From: Anisakis pegreffii
Taxonomy: Eukaryota; Nematoda; Chromadorea; Rhabditida; Anisakidae
NCBI GenBank assembly: GCA_035041965.1
Contig: JAPYMA010000230.1
Location: 1-64,000, forward strand
Direction: 5' to 3'
Length of the DNA stretch: 64,000 bases
The notes under the pieces were generated by a model. It made no database searches and was not told the origin of the DNA. It saw only the letters and a program-made list of their open reading frames with translations. This document shows, piece by piece, positions 24,707-37,900 of this stretch. The position numbers and the translations under genes are program-made. Position 1 is the stretch's first letter, and every line of letters starts with the position of its first letter.

Positions 24707-25216
24707 AAAGAAGGAAGTGCGAAATGGAACATACTGAGGCAATCCGCATAAATACGAAAAAAGCTCATGATGAAACGGAACACAATGAAGATGCAGCTGA
24801 AATGATGCAAAATTTCAACTCTCGAGATTTTCACAGACATTACGTCATATGCGTAGACTCAATAGAATTTCGCACCTTCATTGGGTTGTATTATGCCTGC
24901 TCAATCCATAGATTTTCTATGAAATAAGCCTGTACTACCAAAAGAACTGAGGATCGCTGATAATAACAAAACAAAGGTGTAATAAAATATTAATTCAAAA
25001 AAAAACAACAGTCACATTTAGATGAGTTTGCACATGTCTCAGTGCGATTGGAATCTTTAACAAGAAATAAAATAAATTAAGTATTGATAAATTCGAGAGG
25101 TATGACAGATGAATGAGGCGCCAAGCAACTGAGAGATCTTCATCAATACGAGCGAAACGCAAACAATAAATGATAAACTTCCTTGAAGCCTCTTTTCTTT
25201 TTCCACATGTGCCATT

Positions 25217-25796
25217 TTAAAATGCTTCTCACTTTCAAATGAAAGTGAAAACAGATGTTTGTTTATAGTTTTAATGCAATCACTTCAAATACTGAACAGT
25301 AAACTGTTAATTTAAAAAGAGCGTACAACCAGAAGCAAGCAACTGAAATTGTACGCTGCTGTCATTGCCATTTATGCTGAATGTCTTACGAAACTTTACA
25401 TTATTCAGTAACGATTGACCCTACTGATGGGGCATGAATCATTTCAGTGAATACACAATAAATTAGTGTTTGGTTGTGGCCTAATGCAAACATGCGATGC
25501 ATGCAAACAATTCAATTTGTTCCAGTAAGTACACCACATATGCTCTGATGATTTCTGCACCCCTGAACAATTACAGCAAATTACTCTGTCTGCTCACAGT
25601 GAGACAGGCATACAGACTTTTTAGAGCAAAATTGCTAACGGCGAAAATGGTAGAATTTCAATGGAAACAATAATGCTAGAGTATAGAATTTGTTAGTCAC
25701 TGTTGAATGAGAACTAGAGTACGTATGAATGAACGAATGGAACAATACAATCATTTTTTTAAAAAATTAAACAAAAATCAGCTGCAAATTTTTCAA
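25217..25796. other. Unique flank between palindrome and deaminase gene
   Basis: About 580 bases of unique AT-rich sequence, presumably the 3' UTR of the minus-strand deaminase gene and spacer. It contains the small inverted repeat at 25230-25247, 13 bases beyond the palindrome edge. No gene is visible. Confidence 0.5.
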
Positions 25797-26539
25797 TCAT
25801 CCAACAGCTCCTTTATGTGTGAGAAATTCGAGTAACGTTTCTATTTCGACATTGATGTTCGCTGTTGCACGACGTATTCGTTGCGCAATTTCATTCGTTT
25901 CACCATCGTCAAATGAACGTCCACAAAACGAGGCAACCATTGCCTGTGCATGAGCGTCATCGCTAAAATCATGCAATGAATCTCTTACACATCATCCCCA
26001 TTCTCCCCTATTCAGTTTCATTTTGTCAAAGTAATAGGCGCCGAATGCTGTCAACGGGCATTTGTAAAGCACAGAAAATAGTGGTGGTGCGAAATGAATG
26101 AATTTGATTCGTTCATAAAATTCAAGAAAACTCGAAAATTTGTCTAGCGAAATTTTCGGCTTCTTTAGAACGTTTTCAAAAAATTGGTTCTAAATTTTCT
26201 ATACACTATTGACGTTGTATAACCATTAGTAGTTCATAATGAAATTTAAATACCTTGCCACTGACACATTGCTCCCGTTTTTGCCTTTGTTCGAATCACT
26301 TGAATGCCTCAACAACAATTTGTCCCTCAGTTCAATCATATCAATAAAACTTCGACGTTTGCTTGGAGTTGAACGGATTTTATGTGGAGTAGCCGTGAGA
26401 TCCAGCTTAAATGATACCGAATTTTTGAATGAACAAAATTTTGATTGATAACTTTTCAAAAACATTTGGACTTTGTTTGATATAAACTGGTCTCCATTCT
26501 GTTCGAGAAATGTGAGTGCGAGAAAACACTTGGAAAACG

Positions 26540-26589
<50 letters not shown>

Positions 26590-29500
26590 TAATAATAATA
26601 ATAATTAATAATAATTAATAATAATAATTAATAATAATAATAATAATAATTAATAATAATAATATATAATAATAATACGCTGGAAATTCTGGCTGTAACA
26701 TTGGAAACACTCACAAATTCGATGTAAACTCAGGAAAATTACTCTATCCGATGAATCAATTTGAGGTGATTTGCACAAACCTGCATGAGCGCGTCATTTA
26801 GTTCACCACACTTAACACGAATCTCAGAGTAATTTAAAATTGTATTCTTGACAATTTCATGGATTTCAGCCACCCAGAACTTCATTGATAGACCCAGTGC
26901 ACGGCGACACTCATTTATAAACGACTGTGACTGAGCAACTGCTTTGTCGAGATTGTGGTTACTCCATAACTGAACATGAAAAGATAAGAATTAAGAGAAT
27001 CAACTTTGCATGAATTGAAGCGAAGTTCATCATCACGTAAGTACTTTCTGACCGTTTGTAAGAAATGAACTGTTCAGTCCTAATGTTCCACTGCAAGACG
27101 AGCTAATACTGGAAAACGACTTTGAAAAATACTCATCATGAACAGAAAATAAAAACGAATAATTCAGCAAAAAATCGATGTTTTAATAAACCTGTAGATA
27201 TTCTCCTTTGTGATCAGAATGCGGTGACCAATCCATAACAGCCGACCAATCCTTCATCAATAATGGTTCAACCTGAAATTTCAAAATTCATAATCTTAAC
27301 AGTGTGCAGTATACGAAATCCTTATCAATGTGCGCTATTAAGTGTGCTGAAATCTTCGTATCGAGTCAATAACAAATGACACCGTTCTTGGTTAGGAATT
27401 GATAGAACAGCTTGTAACCCACCTTTATTCCAGCTTGTAACATGCAGAGGATTCCTTGTTTCGTGTATAAATCACCACGATTCAAATGTGGATATAAGAA
27501 CTTGACAGTCATTTTCACGTCAACTTTACTCAATTCTTTACGAACTTTCGATAACAAAAGACCGAGTAGTTTAGCACATGCTTTATTGCTTTTGCATTCG
27601 TCGACCACCTCACATTTCGGATCGCAGTCTTGATGGAAACAAGGACTCTTCGACACGTATATTATCATCTCATACAAGTCCACCTCAAGTTCAATTAATT
27701 TCATTTATGGAAGATGTAAAAATGGTTGTTATCATAACAATAATGATAATCAGGTCCACTTTTTTGTTGGTACATTATTAATGTTGAGTTAATTACAACA
27801 TTAATGATAAAGATGATAGGAAATAATCTTTACTGTTATTATCAATACATTCATATCACAATGGTTGTTACTAATGGCATGGTAATTCAAGCACTAAGGA
27901 TAACTACTGACAACCACAAACAATAGTGGTAATATAATAATAATTTTAAAAAATAATAAACAATAATAACAACAGCAGTAATAATAAAGTTACAACAAAG
28001 ACGATAACAATAACAATCTGCTTAATTGCATTCATCGCCTGCATAAACGCAACTCTTCAGTGCGTTCATAAAGCACACTTCAAGGCTCTCATCCTAAGTG
28101 CAAACCATACAAATGAAAATGGGATGCACTAAAATCTTCGCACCAGCATTCGAGCATAAACTCATTGAATTAGAATAAGGCCTATCCTTCTGGCAATTTA
28201 CTGATGAAACCATTCATTTAAAGGATAACTCGGAAGTGCTGAAAAATTAGATCGAAAAGAATTTATTCCACTCAAGACGTGACGGTACTGCCAGGCGAGC
28301 GAGATTGACTGAGTGCAGTATGTTTAACGAACAAACCTTATATTTTGAAATCAGATCATAAATGGCCGCTACAAGCTGTTCCTCAACGTGCGGTTCGCTT
28401 TTACTCTCATGGTAGAAATCACCTCGATAGATGTAATCTTCACCAATCAAAGTCACTATCAGACCACTACTCTCATGCTTCTGCTCCAAAAAACAGCTTT
28501 GTACATGTTTTGGAATATGAAATTTCGATGCACCGTTTGTGCAGTCACCTGAGCATTTGCAGCTGAAAAAAATCCACAGATAAATGAACGAATGCACCGA
28601 GCATTCTTAAGGTGTCGTTTGTTTCTTGTATCTTTTAAAGTAGTCACTTAAAAGAATATGAGAAAAAGTTCCCGAAGTTCACATACCTGCTGCTGCAAAA
28701 CTCATACATACTTCGACAGGGACATTCCTTTTTAACGCATTGCTTCTTACTTTTGGCACATTGACAGGCTTGCGCTGGTTTCTTAACCTGTATAAGTTTC
28801 TGTACAGTATTATTGCTTTCAGAAAAATCATACCATTGCTTTAAAAATGAAGTTTTTGGAAATTTTGATCACTAGTTCGGAACCCACTGGCACCTTCAGC
28901 TGTTTATTAGCTTCATACTCTCAATTTTGACCAACTAGAGCTCTGACGTTGAACGATGACGAGTTGTGAAGTGATGATAAGAAAACAAGCGAATCAAGAA
29001 GATGAAACCCACTTTGAGCAATTTCTTTTCTGGTTCCTTGTTTTTGCATATTTGTCGACATGCGCATAATTTACTGCATGACTCCTTGATACGAAGGCAA
29101 TCGCAACGTTCAGATTTTGAGCACGCATTCTTGGCAGGTTTCGCTGGGTCAACCTCGCATGAACATTTGCAAATCGCTTGATTAAGACAGTCGCCACGAT
29201 ACCTTGAAGCAATGCTCGTTTGAATCTGATTTTAAAATACATCGTTTTGGAACATTCTCCTCATCAAGCAGCTCTTGGTAGTGCGTAGACATGTGGTTAG
29301 GTCTAGTGATGACGTACCAGCCTTGTTCGATGAATCGCATTCACGATCAGAGAAGTAATCCAAAAGAATGATTCGGTCATTGCTTTCATGTGATAATTAA
29401 ATGTCCTTATATTAGGTGGTTTTATGCGCAAGGTTCCCCAAAGCACTACATCATATAATGTGAAACATATTAATGAGATGTTTTTAACAGAGTTAGTCAT

Positions 29501-30714
29501 TCACAAATCCACAGGAATCAGCCCGTGTTTCAATTGTATCAAGATCAAACTAGATAATTTCATGCGACGTATTATGTAATAAATTACTCTTGCAATGACC
29601 ATATGCATATATCTCCAATACATCGTTCAATAGATTAGCGTGTGGCATTATAGAATATCTAACATGACTGCAAATGTATGCTTCCAGTGTGTTATAATAT
29701 CAGCAAGGAAATCATCATTACAGAGATATTTCATACTTACTGTTGGAATAAATGATGATCAATAATCATACAGTAATAAAAGAACAAGTTTCACTAGCAA
29801 TCAGGAAATATGAAATTCGACTGTGAAGAGTTACGTGGTCGCATGTACGAGATGTTTGTATGTAGATGTTTTTAATACCCAGTAGACTTTAGAATGCAGG
29901 AAATGAACTAAATTGTGTTGACTATGCTCTCGGAAAATATCACAGTAATTTGATGTGGAAGAGTTTTTGAGAGGACTTTCTCTTAGGTCAAAGTCCTAAT
30001 TGTCTAATTCTGAGTGATTGTTCGAGTTTCATAACAATAACTACGAGAGTGTTTGTTAGTTGGCACTCCCGTTAGTTTTAAATTCACGCCTCAATTGCAG
30101 CAGCAGTTTATTGCAGTAGTTTTCAGATTTGCGTTGGCTCATTCACCAAAAGTCACTGGACCAGTCATTACTCAAATCCGCTGAAATGCAATTGTTTCGT
30201 AGCCGAAAGGGCGGGGGGGAGGATGATCGATGTGAGATGCGTTCAAAAAGCATTTTTGAAAGCATATGATGAAATGCAATATAAGCAACATTAGGCTTGG
30301 AGGTATATTTGACTAATTTATGGGAGGAAAAATCAGAGATGTTGAGGTTACACGGACGTACAGAATGTGCATGACTGAAGAAGACTGTGAACACAAATAG
30401 ACTTCTAATTGTGTGCAAACAGAAACTGAACAACGGAACGGTGATCAACTTAGACGTGACAGTTTCACACAATTATAAGGAATGAATTACCTTGCAGATT
30501 CACAGTGTTCATCGCACATGCGACGAGCAGCAAAGCAAGGACACGAGTCGACGGAGCATCGGTTCTGTGTCGTTGGGCACTCACAGCAGAACTGCGACGC
30601 GGCCGGTTTGCTCATCGTGGAAGCCGCGTCTGCGCTCCAGATCGATATGTCCGCACGAGAGTGCTGCATTGTATCCGTGTTTTGCACGGATTGTGGGGCA
30701 CTAGTACGCTCCCA
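25797..30714 (-). CDS. AID/APOBEC-like zinc deaminase with three CXC repeats
   Basis: Nine minus-strand exons join in perfect phase: 30714-30491, 29202-29013, 28787-28687, 28562-28337, 27683-27423, 27272-27192, 26969-26781, 26405-26254 and 25962-25797 (TGA). They give 529 residues; the first exon opens at an acceptor, so an N-terminal exon is missing. Numbered from that exon, three cysteine repeats follow one another: C58-x-C60-x6-C67-x3-C71, C108-x-C110-x6-C117-x3-C121-x-C123-x3-C127, and C160-x-C162-x6-C169-x3-C173-x-C175-x3-C179. This is the spacing of TSO1/LIN-54/MSL2-type CXC (CRC) zinc modules, which bind DNA. Then comes a deaminase fold: strands GLIVTLIG and DYIYRGDFY, zinc/catalytic H230-V-E232, 28 residues, then SP261-C262-x4-C267, matching the AID/APOBEC rule HxE-x23-28-PC-x2-4-C. 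MLQAGIK and an L-x-x-M-x-x-W tail follow, also as in APOBECs. Residues after about 360 are helical and unrecognised. Substrate (DNA or RNA) and role are unknown. The deaminase and CXC calls rest on motifs; the architecture is seen directly. Confidence 0.8.
26540..26676. repeat. AAT trinucleotide microsatellite
   Basis: A run of AAT units, with AATT interruptions in the second half, spans about 137 bases in the intron between deaminase exons 26781 and 26405. It is likely length-polymorphic and prone to assembly error, but lies outside coding sequence. A second, looser AAT-rich stretch sits in another intron of the same gene, about 27920-28010. Confidence 0.95.
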
Positions 30715-33700
30715 CTGAAATGAGAAGACAAGTTGAATAGAATGGCGATCTAGCGCTTATGCCTAGACGTTACTGCTGCTGGCTTGCATGCTTCAATTCA
30801 ACTCTCTTCATATAGATCGTCGTCATGATTTAGTAATAACAACAACAACGGTTTGATTAGAACGTCGTTATATGAGCCAATTACTGAATCCAATCGAGGT
30901 GCTAATCACTGCTCGTTGTACTCTCTATAGTGTGTATCCAGTCATCATGTCACCACAACAACCCTTACCCATCTAATTAGCATTGTATCGCTGTCAACAA
31001 CAACGAACGAACGCTTGACCAGAGCCTAATCTATCAACCACTCGCATCCAACCTATTACCACATAATTCTTGACATTATGCATGCCAAACGATGAAACAA
31101 CTTTTATTTTTATAACCGCACGATTTGATTATCCAATTTTTCGTTCGGTCAATAATTTGAATGCTGTGTGAAGCATTCAACTGATAACTTTATGCAACTA
31201 CGTTAAGAGCATTTATAAATTTTTCCGTTCTATTTGTCAATGTCTCAAAAACTCTGCATTTTATCTTTCTCTTTTCTTATATCTCAATAACGCTCCCAAG
31301 TGTACCTAACTTGAAATCGACTATCAAAAAACCACTCATATTCATAATTCATCCATGACTTACGCGCATTTATAACACCAGAACCTTCTTTTTAGAATAT
31401 TTTGAAAAAAAAGGTAAAATTCTACTTCCTCATCTCATGTGCCTGGGAAAGCGTACACAAGAATGGCTCCCGATACCCTTTAACTATCAATCCTTCTATT
31501 CGGGCACATTACCAGAAAATTGAAGGTGCATCACAAGAAATGAAAAAAAGACTGCTAGCAGATCTGCAAGCAGGTTTCGAACACTGCGTTGATGGAACTG
31601 TTTCTTTTTCAAATTGAAGGTAGGATCTTACTTCACGGTTTCCATTCACCGTAATTTTCATTCCCATTTATCTGTTTCTGAGGACTTCAGAAACGTTTTA
31701 TAACTGAATTACAATCGTTGCTTGAGTTCAGATTCAGAACCATTGAACAACCATATAATTTACTACCATATTTGGTGACGAATATATGAGAAATGCAAAC
31801 GTTCACAACGTTAGAAAAAGTCACTTATTAGTATGTTCGAAAATGAGTATTCATAAGGTTTTGGGCTCGAAGTGGAAGATTATCTGAAGATTACAACGAC
31901 TGAACTTCACTTGTGATGAATAAGATTTCAACGATTGTTCCGGTTACTTGCACGCATTAAGCAAAACATTCAAAATAACTGTTGTTCGCTTCCCAGTCAA
32001 AACGATAAACAACAAATATCCATATTAGTCAAAGTGGGAATGAAGAATGCATTTCAATCGCTTTCTCCACTGTTCTCAAATTTTCGCAGGTGGAATTAAT
32101 TCATTCCACAGGAACGAATAGATTGAAAATCCAAGCGTTCAATCGAAAATAAGAACTCGACTGGCAGCCACAATCGACAAAATGCTCGAAAGCTTTCGTA
32201 AACAGTGTATACAGGCGCTACTATTTTCAATTGACCCCAGCAGAATTGAGCCTGAAATGCTCCCTAACATAGAATAATCTCATCACAGTGAAATCGTCCA
32301 ACTGGTGCACATGAAGCTGTCACGCTTCACAACTGTCAACACAACACTTATCAGTTCAAAAAATAATGCACGGCTATTGCTCAGTTATGAATCGTAATAT
32401 CACCATTGATAGTCTTTCACAGGCAGTGCACATGGAACTTCATGAAAGTTGTGATATTTATTTTGATTCAAAATTTTGAGAAATAATTACCGTTATTGTA
32501 TTTTGTGACGACGGCATGGATATGTTCAGCGATGAACAACGATTAACTAAATTATGCAGTAACCTTCTGAAAATAACAACGACAAAAATGATGCGAATCG
32601 GAATCGATGGGTTGGTGTCACCTCATCGAAATATTTGATAAACACTCACGACACACATCAGTTTCGAAATTCGCTTAACAAACAAGAAACACGATTGATT
32701 TCATCACTTACGATGTCCTCCGTTCACATCAAACTATGCACAAATTCATTAGGTTTATAACGTTCGATTTTGGTTGAAATGTTTTTGGTTTCATCTTACA
32801 ATTCGTTTTTCCAGCATCGTTTCAAGTACTTAACTTGCTATAATGAAACACAAAAAATAATCGTCTTGTGACATGCGAATCATTATGAACATATGAGCAT
32901 CAGTATACATCAACCTAAAAGCAATGAACTACTATGTATTGGAACACAAATCTGTAAAAATGACCACTGACCGCTAAACAACACTGACCATTCAGCTGAA
33001 CCAATAAGGATCAAGCAGATGGCAAACAGTGTATGTGCTACTGAATATGTTGTTGTTATCGGTGTTATTCTCGTGGGAGAGTGAATTTGTCGTGTGAACA
33101 CAGTTGCACGTATTGCCCACTCGAAACGTTCCCAAGAGAACTGCTGAATTGCCGACGTGAAGATAGATAATACAAATGAGTGAGATAAGCAATCCCGATA
33201 GCACCAGCCTCAAAGAACGACTCTTTCGAGCGCACATTCAACTGACCACCCTCATTATCTTTTCTTCTAATCCGAGTCACTACCACCATTCGAATGTGTT
33301 ATATATACGCATTCAAATGATAGTCAACTGAACCATCTAATTTTCACAATGATACTTGTGATTCATTTGATTGGTGTTATGCTGGCCTGAGCAATTCAGT
33401 GCGCGAAAAATTAATCGACGTAATACGACTGAACAACAAGAATCAAATTCACTGGATGGCAGTCACCCGAAATTATTGTATTTCCTTTTCACTAATGCTA
33501 AATTAAACACTCATCCAACTAATCACACATCGTCGGCCGCTCACAACTTTTGCACAAATTCACCGACAAAATCAAAATTGTAAATCCAGAAAGTAGACCG
33601 TTCCAGATTACTATGAAAAACTGATTAGCGCATTACGTTTAGTTTGTTGAAGCGTTCAGAGGTTTTTTCTTGAGTGTGCAGTTTTTGTACCTGATTAAAA

Positions 33701-34971
33701 ATAGAATTTGAACAACTCGAGTACAGATCAGCGTTGTTCTTATCATCAACAATCAACCAACCAAAAGCGTGACGAAGGACATGAAACTAAACAGTTTGAT
33801 TACGCTAATGAATGATGACAGACCTAATTTTGTAGTGCTGACGGCAATACATGGATGGTAGAGCATTATAAACATCATCCTAAAGTTTGCCTATTAACCT
33901 TAGATTTGTAAAACAGAATACCACCAAGTCTCTTTGCGTTCCGACCATATGCACGTGCATAGCTGTATGCGAAATCACATCAGTGATACGATCTGAGTGG
34001 ATGTGAACGAATGAAAATCAGCGAAATTCGATCATACTTTACTCAATCAAATTTCAACCTATAAAATATTTCATCTATCAGTGGAACACTTCAGTTCATT
34101 CAGTACGCGATCATCAAACTTTATCAATGCAAACAAACACTCAAATTAAACAATGCATGTATAAACAATAAATATAAATACCAACACATCAGCAAAAATG
34201 TACGTTAACAACAGTAAAATTTCGTCCATAAAAAACTTGAAAGTTCAAAATTTTAAGCGAAAGCAATCAGCAAAAACAGTTTTTCCCGATGTGCCCAAGT
34301 AATCTTCGTTGCCTTCGAGTGATTGAATTTTACGTCATTGGACATAATAATAACTATCTGAAGACTGGAGATGGCTTGATGGAAAAATAATCCAAATACA
34401 AATATCATTCATACGGACAGAATCTCTAAATCTGGAGCATCACAAGATCACTCAAGGAATAACAGAAGATATACCACATGACATAATCCAAAGATCGACG
34501 TATTTCGAATGATTTTAGTCAATGATCATATATAGTAGAGAGAGGACAAATTCGAGTACGCTGTGTCATACATAAGATTCTCTTTCTCAGATGCAACAGT
34601 CAATACAAGACACGAATGCCAATAATTATGAAGAAAACAAATAGAAATTGATAGTCGAGATCAAAAGCAAAAAAAAAATGAAATGAACGAGCAACCATGA
34701 AACACTCCAAGAACTGCATCAATCGTTCAATTTATGACTGATTCCAGAATATATCAGAATAGAAATACTCATACACACAATTTATAACCAGACTGTGATG
34801 CGCAATAAATTCACTGTTAACAACCATTCTCGATGAAGATCAGGGGTACAGCTGTAAGAAACATTACGATTAATCTTCAACAACGGCGTCTTTGTTGAAC
34901 CAGATATTTATCGTTTCAACTGAGAACACCACAGGCACAAGTGATAGGAAAAGTGTGAAAAGAACGATGAT
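30715..34971. other. Region between deaminase and NUP205 genes
   Basis: The missing first exon(s) of the deaminase gene should lie here on the minus strand. One candidate is the basic frame beginning ATG at 33289, preceded by a TATATATA stretch at about 33300-33308, but I cannot connect it in phase. A plus-strand frame, 31402-31617, ends plausibly but has no recognised family. Otherwise it is AT-rich DNA with nothing I can support. Confidence 0.35.
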
Positions 34972-37900
34972 TTAATAATATAAGATCGTTTCAGTAAATA
35001 TTGCATCTTCTCTAGGCGCAATCTGGTTCGGTGTTAAAAAGTCTGCGAGGAGTGTTGAAAGATGGTTGAACAGTTTTGCACGAAGACTGCTGATCGACCA
35101 ATGTTTTGTCAAGCGGTACTGAACGAATCGCATCAAGACAGGTTGATCTTCGAATGAAATCTCTCGATTGTTCTTCTGCAGTGCAACATTAGTTTTAAAA
35201 CAAGAAGGCTTAACAAAAATTTCACAATTAAAAGTCAAACATTGAGACATAATTCACTGTTGGCAGCACAGTTTGAAGTGAATTTCATCGAAGACGAATC
35301 CTCAATTTCAGTGAACTATTTTCAAGAATGAGTTGCAGTCTAAAAACGATTCCGTCATTAAAACGCTAATTATTCAATTCAGAATTCAATGCGCCAATAT
35401 GTGAACGAATCGGAAAGACAATTACGTGAAGTGGCAATTGAGCACTGAATAATAATACATTATCAAAAAACCAACCAGCTTCATAAACACGGGAGATAAA
35501 CATAGCGCAAGTTTGGATCAGTGAGCAATACGGATCGCTTCGCATCAAATGACTCAGCAGTTCTGTGCTACACGATACCAGACATAATGCCTGGAAATAG
35601 ACGATGAATTTGAAATCAGATTTCGAAAGAGCACCATAAAATCCGGTAAGCGATCGACTCACCTTATCACAGATGCAGCGCCAACGTGAATTCGCACAGA
35701 CTGCAAGACACAGTTCGATTTTCAATTGAACAACTTCCAAAAAGAGTTCAGCGATAGGATCGTTTCTGTAAATGAAACAGCAAATGAATCGCGGAATATC
35801 TATCATTCATTGCATCTGCACGTTTGCAGAATCCTCACGCACAAATTTCTCTTGGTGAGACGCAATTTGATCGAGCAATTTTAAACAGTTCCAAGAATAC
35901 TTTGCTAAAATTATTTCACTATTTAAAACTAGTGATATGGGACAAATACTTCCAAATTCGGTGAATACCTTAACATACGATCTGTCTTCAAAATACTCAA
36001 ACTGCATTCGAGTATTTGAAAAAGTACTTTTCGAATGAATAAATTCAAGTAATAAACTTAACGTATGTGATCTATGTAGCAGAAAACTGACTGCATCATA
36101 AACATATTTCGATTTTTTTGGTCACTCATCACAATAACAAACAAAACCACTGGTAAAGCTATGGTTTTGTTTCATAAAGACCGGCCGACATGTTTAAGAT
36201 ACAAGAGTCATGAAATTCCCACTGAGGTTTGCTTCCATAAAATATCTCATCTGAACTTGCCATGTGAGCGATTTGCTTCTTATTTCAATGAACATTTCTG
36301 CAGTACACATTCACACACACACTAACCATCGCTACCAACATCTAATCAATTTTGCAAATATTTACATATGTGACAGATGCAAAGAAATGGATGCGTTAAG
36401 TTTATCTGAACGTCCAGCCATAAAAATGTTGAGCTTCATCTGATAATAACATGTCAAAATATTGAATGCAATCAACTGACAGTGACTGAATGAATATGAC
36501 ATGTATAAAGTGAGTGCAATCTCTGAAGTAAAACGTGGTGCATCGTTTCAGAAAAAACGTCCACAACATAACATCACCACTTTGATGAGACATCATACAG
36601 TTTGAAATAAAGTTCTCTCAACGAACCCTTTCCCATCGATGAAAATTTGTTTCGGTGGAGTTTTCCAATGCGGAAGTGCGGCCAATATCTCTAGTGCATG
36701 TTCTTCGAACAACCCTTTCCAACCACTTTCACAGATTGCTAACGGTATGAATAATATCTGCAAAACCGGTCTTTTACGCAGAAATGAATTCAGCATTTCA
36801 CTGAAATATCATTTTAGTGAAGGAAAAAAGTCCGAGACACCGGCAGGATCAAATCGCATGAACTAATTCAGCACTATTGGCTGACAAGAACGAAAGATAA
36901 TCATAAGAATGATAATGTGGGAATGACAAACACTTACAAGAACAGCTTTCAGATGCTCCAAGAAGCGCATTTCAGTAGTCTTTTGAGTACCAGAAACGCA
37001 AGTTTTAGTGATGGATTCAAGCACACAACGTAAAAGACCATTACGCAAAAACAAGTGTGCTAAAGTCTGCGATCCTAACAAATCTTCGCGTAGCAAACGA
37101 GCAACACATAGCAATGACATAACCTGTAAAAAACAATTTTACCATCACATTCGATCCTATATTTGATCTGTATTGATTATTGACTGCTCTATTCGAAAGT
37201 TGAACATCTAATAAACTCATGAACAAAACTGATGAAATTCATATTTTATTCCTTCCTCTTCAATGTCATCGCAAGTTCATCGGTTTTTGCTTACTGACGA
37301 TTCGCTGGATCACTTTACGGGGAAAATCGAAGACGCTTTTGTATGTTTGATCACACTAAACACAACGCTTGATTTCCTCCTTATCTTGCTGAATGTAATG
37401 ATCATCGGTCATTAAAAAAATAAACCTTTCATATGGCCCCAAGAGCGAAACACAAATTCAACTGTTGAAACGGTCGCCAATTAGCTCGTAAACGCAATTA
37501 TTTTCTTTACCCACCACCCTTTGCTGTGATATCCGTTGGTGTTGGTTTACGCAAACAAACAATAGAAAAATGTACAAATCCATCAGCAATATTCTCACCA
37601 CTATCATATCAAGTGTTTGGCTTTCTCGTTGTTAATTCTATCGTTCCTTTCAGTTTCTTCAGAGATAACCGGGGGGAATAAGCGGATGAAGCGTGAATAT
37701 ATATATATATATGGATCAGGAAGATTCGTGAAAACGGTTGTCGTAAGAAAATTGATTGCACGACAGCACCAAAAGTTGTGATCGATTCCCCATGGGAGAT
37801 GATCTTTCACGATGACACGCCTATCTAGCGCATTTGTTTGCAGCCATCGTCTTCGGCTCAACAACCTCCACTTTCATCTATTGGCCTCGAGAATGACATA

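Larger units (their letters stand above)
14617..25216 (-). repeat. Right arm of giant palindrome
   Basis: This is the reverse complement of 4008-14606 with the minimal differences given for the left arm. It carries the second collagen gene and the second small ORF. Just outside it (25230-25247) is a short hairpin-capable sequence, CACTTT / AAAGTG around a six-base loop, which belongs to the unique right flank. Confidence 0.95.

Noticed and set aside
4008..25216. Interpretation as a simple fold-back sequencing artefact
   Set aside because: That would give the same unique sequence on both outer sides. The flanks differ, so a plain fold-back of one molecule does not explain the structure, although a mis-joined assembly of two alleles remains possible.
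30482..30723. Three plus-strand open frames of 70-78 codons
   Set aside because: They are antisense shadows of the GC-rich first CXC exon, whose minus-strand frame carries the phase-consistent cysteine motif.
31402..31617. Plus-strand 71-codon frame as a last exon of a gene
   Set aside because: The protein looks plausible, but I found no upstream exon and recognise no family.
32910..33289. Minus-strand frames upstream of the deaminase, considered as its first exon
   Set aside because: The TATA-like stretch and basic N-terminus are tempting, but I could not join any donor there in phase to the acceptor at 30715.
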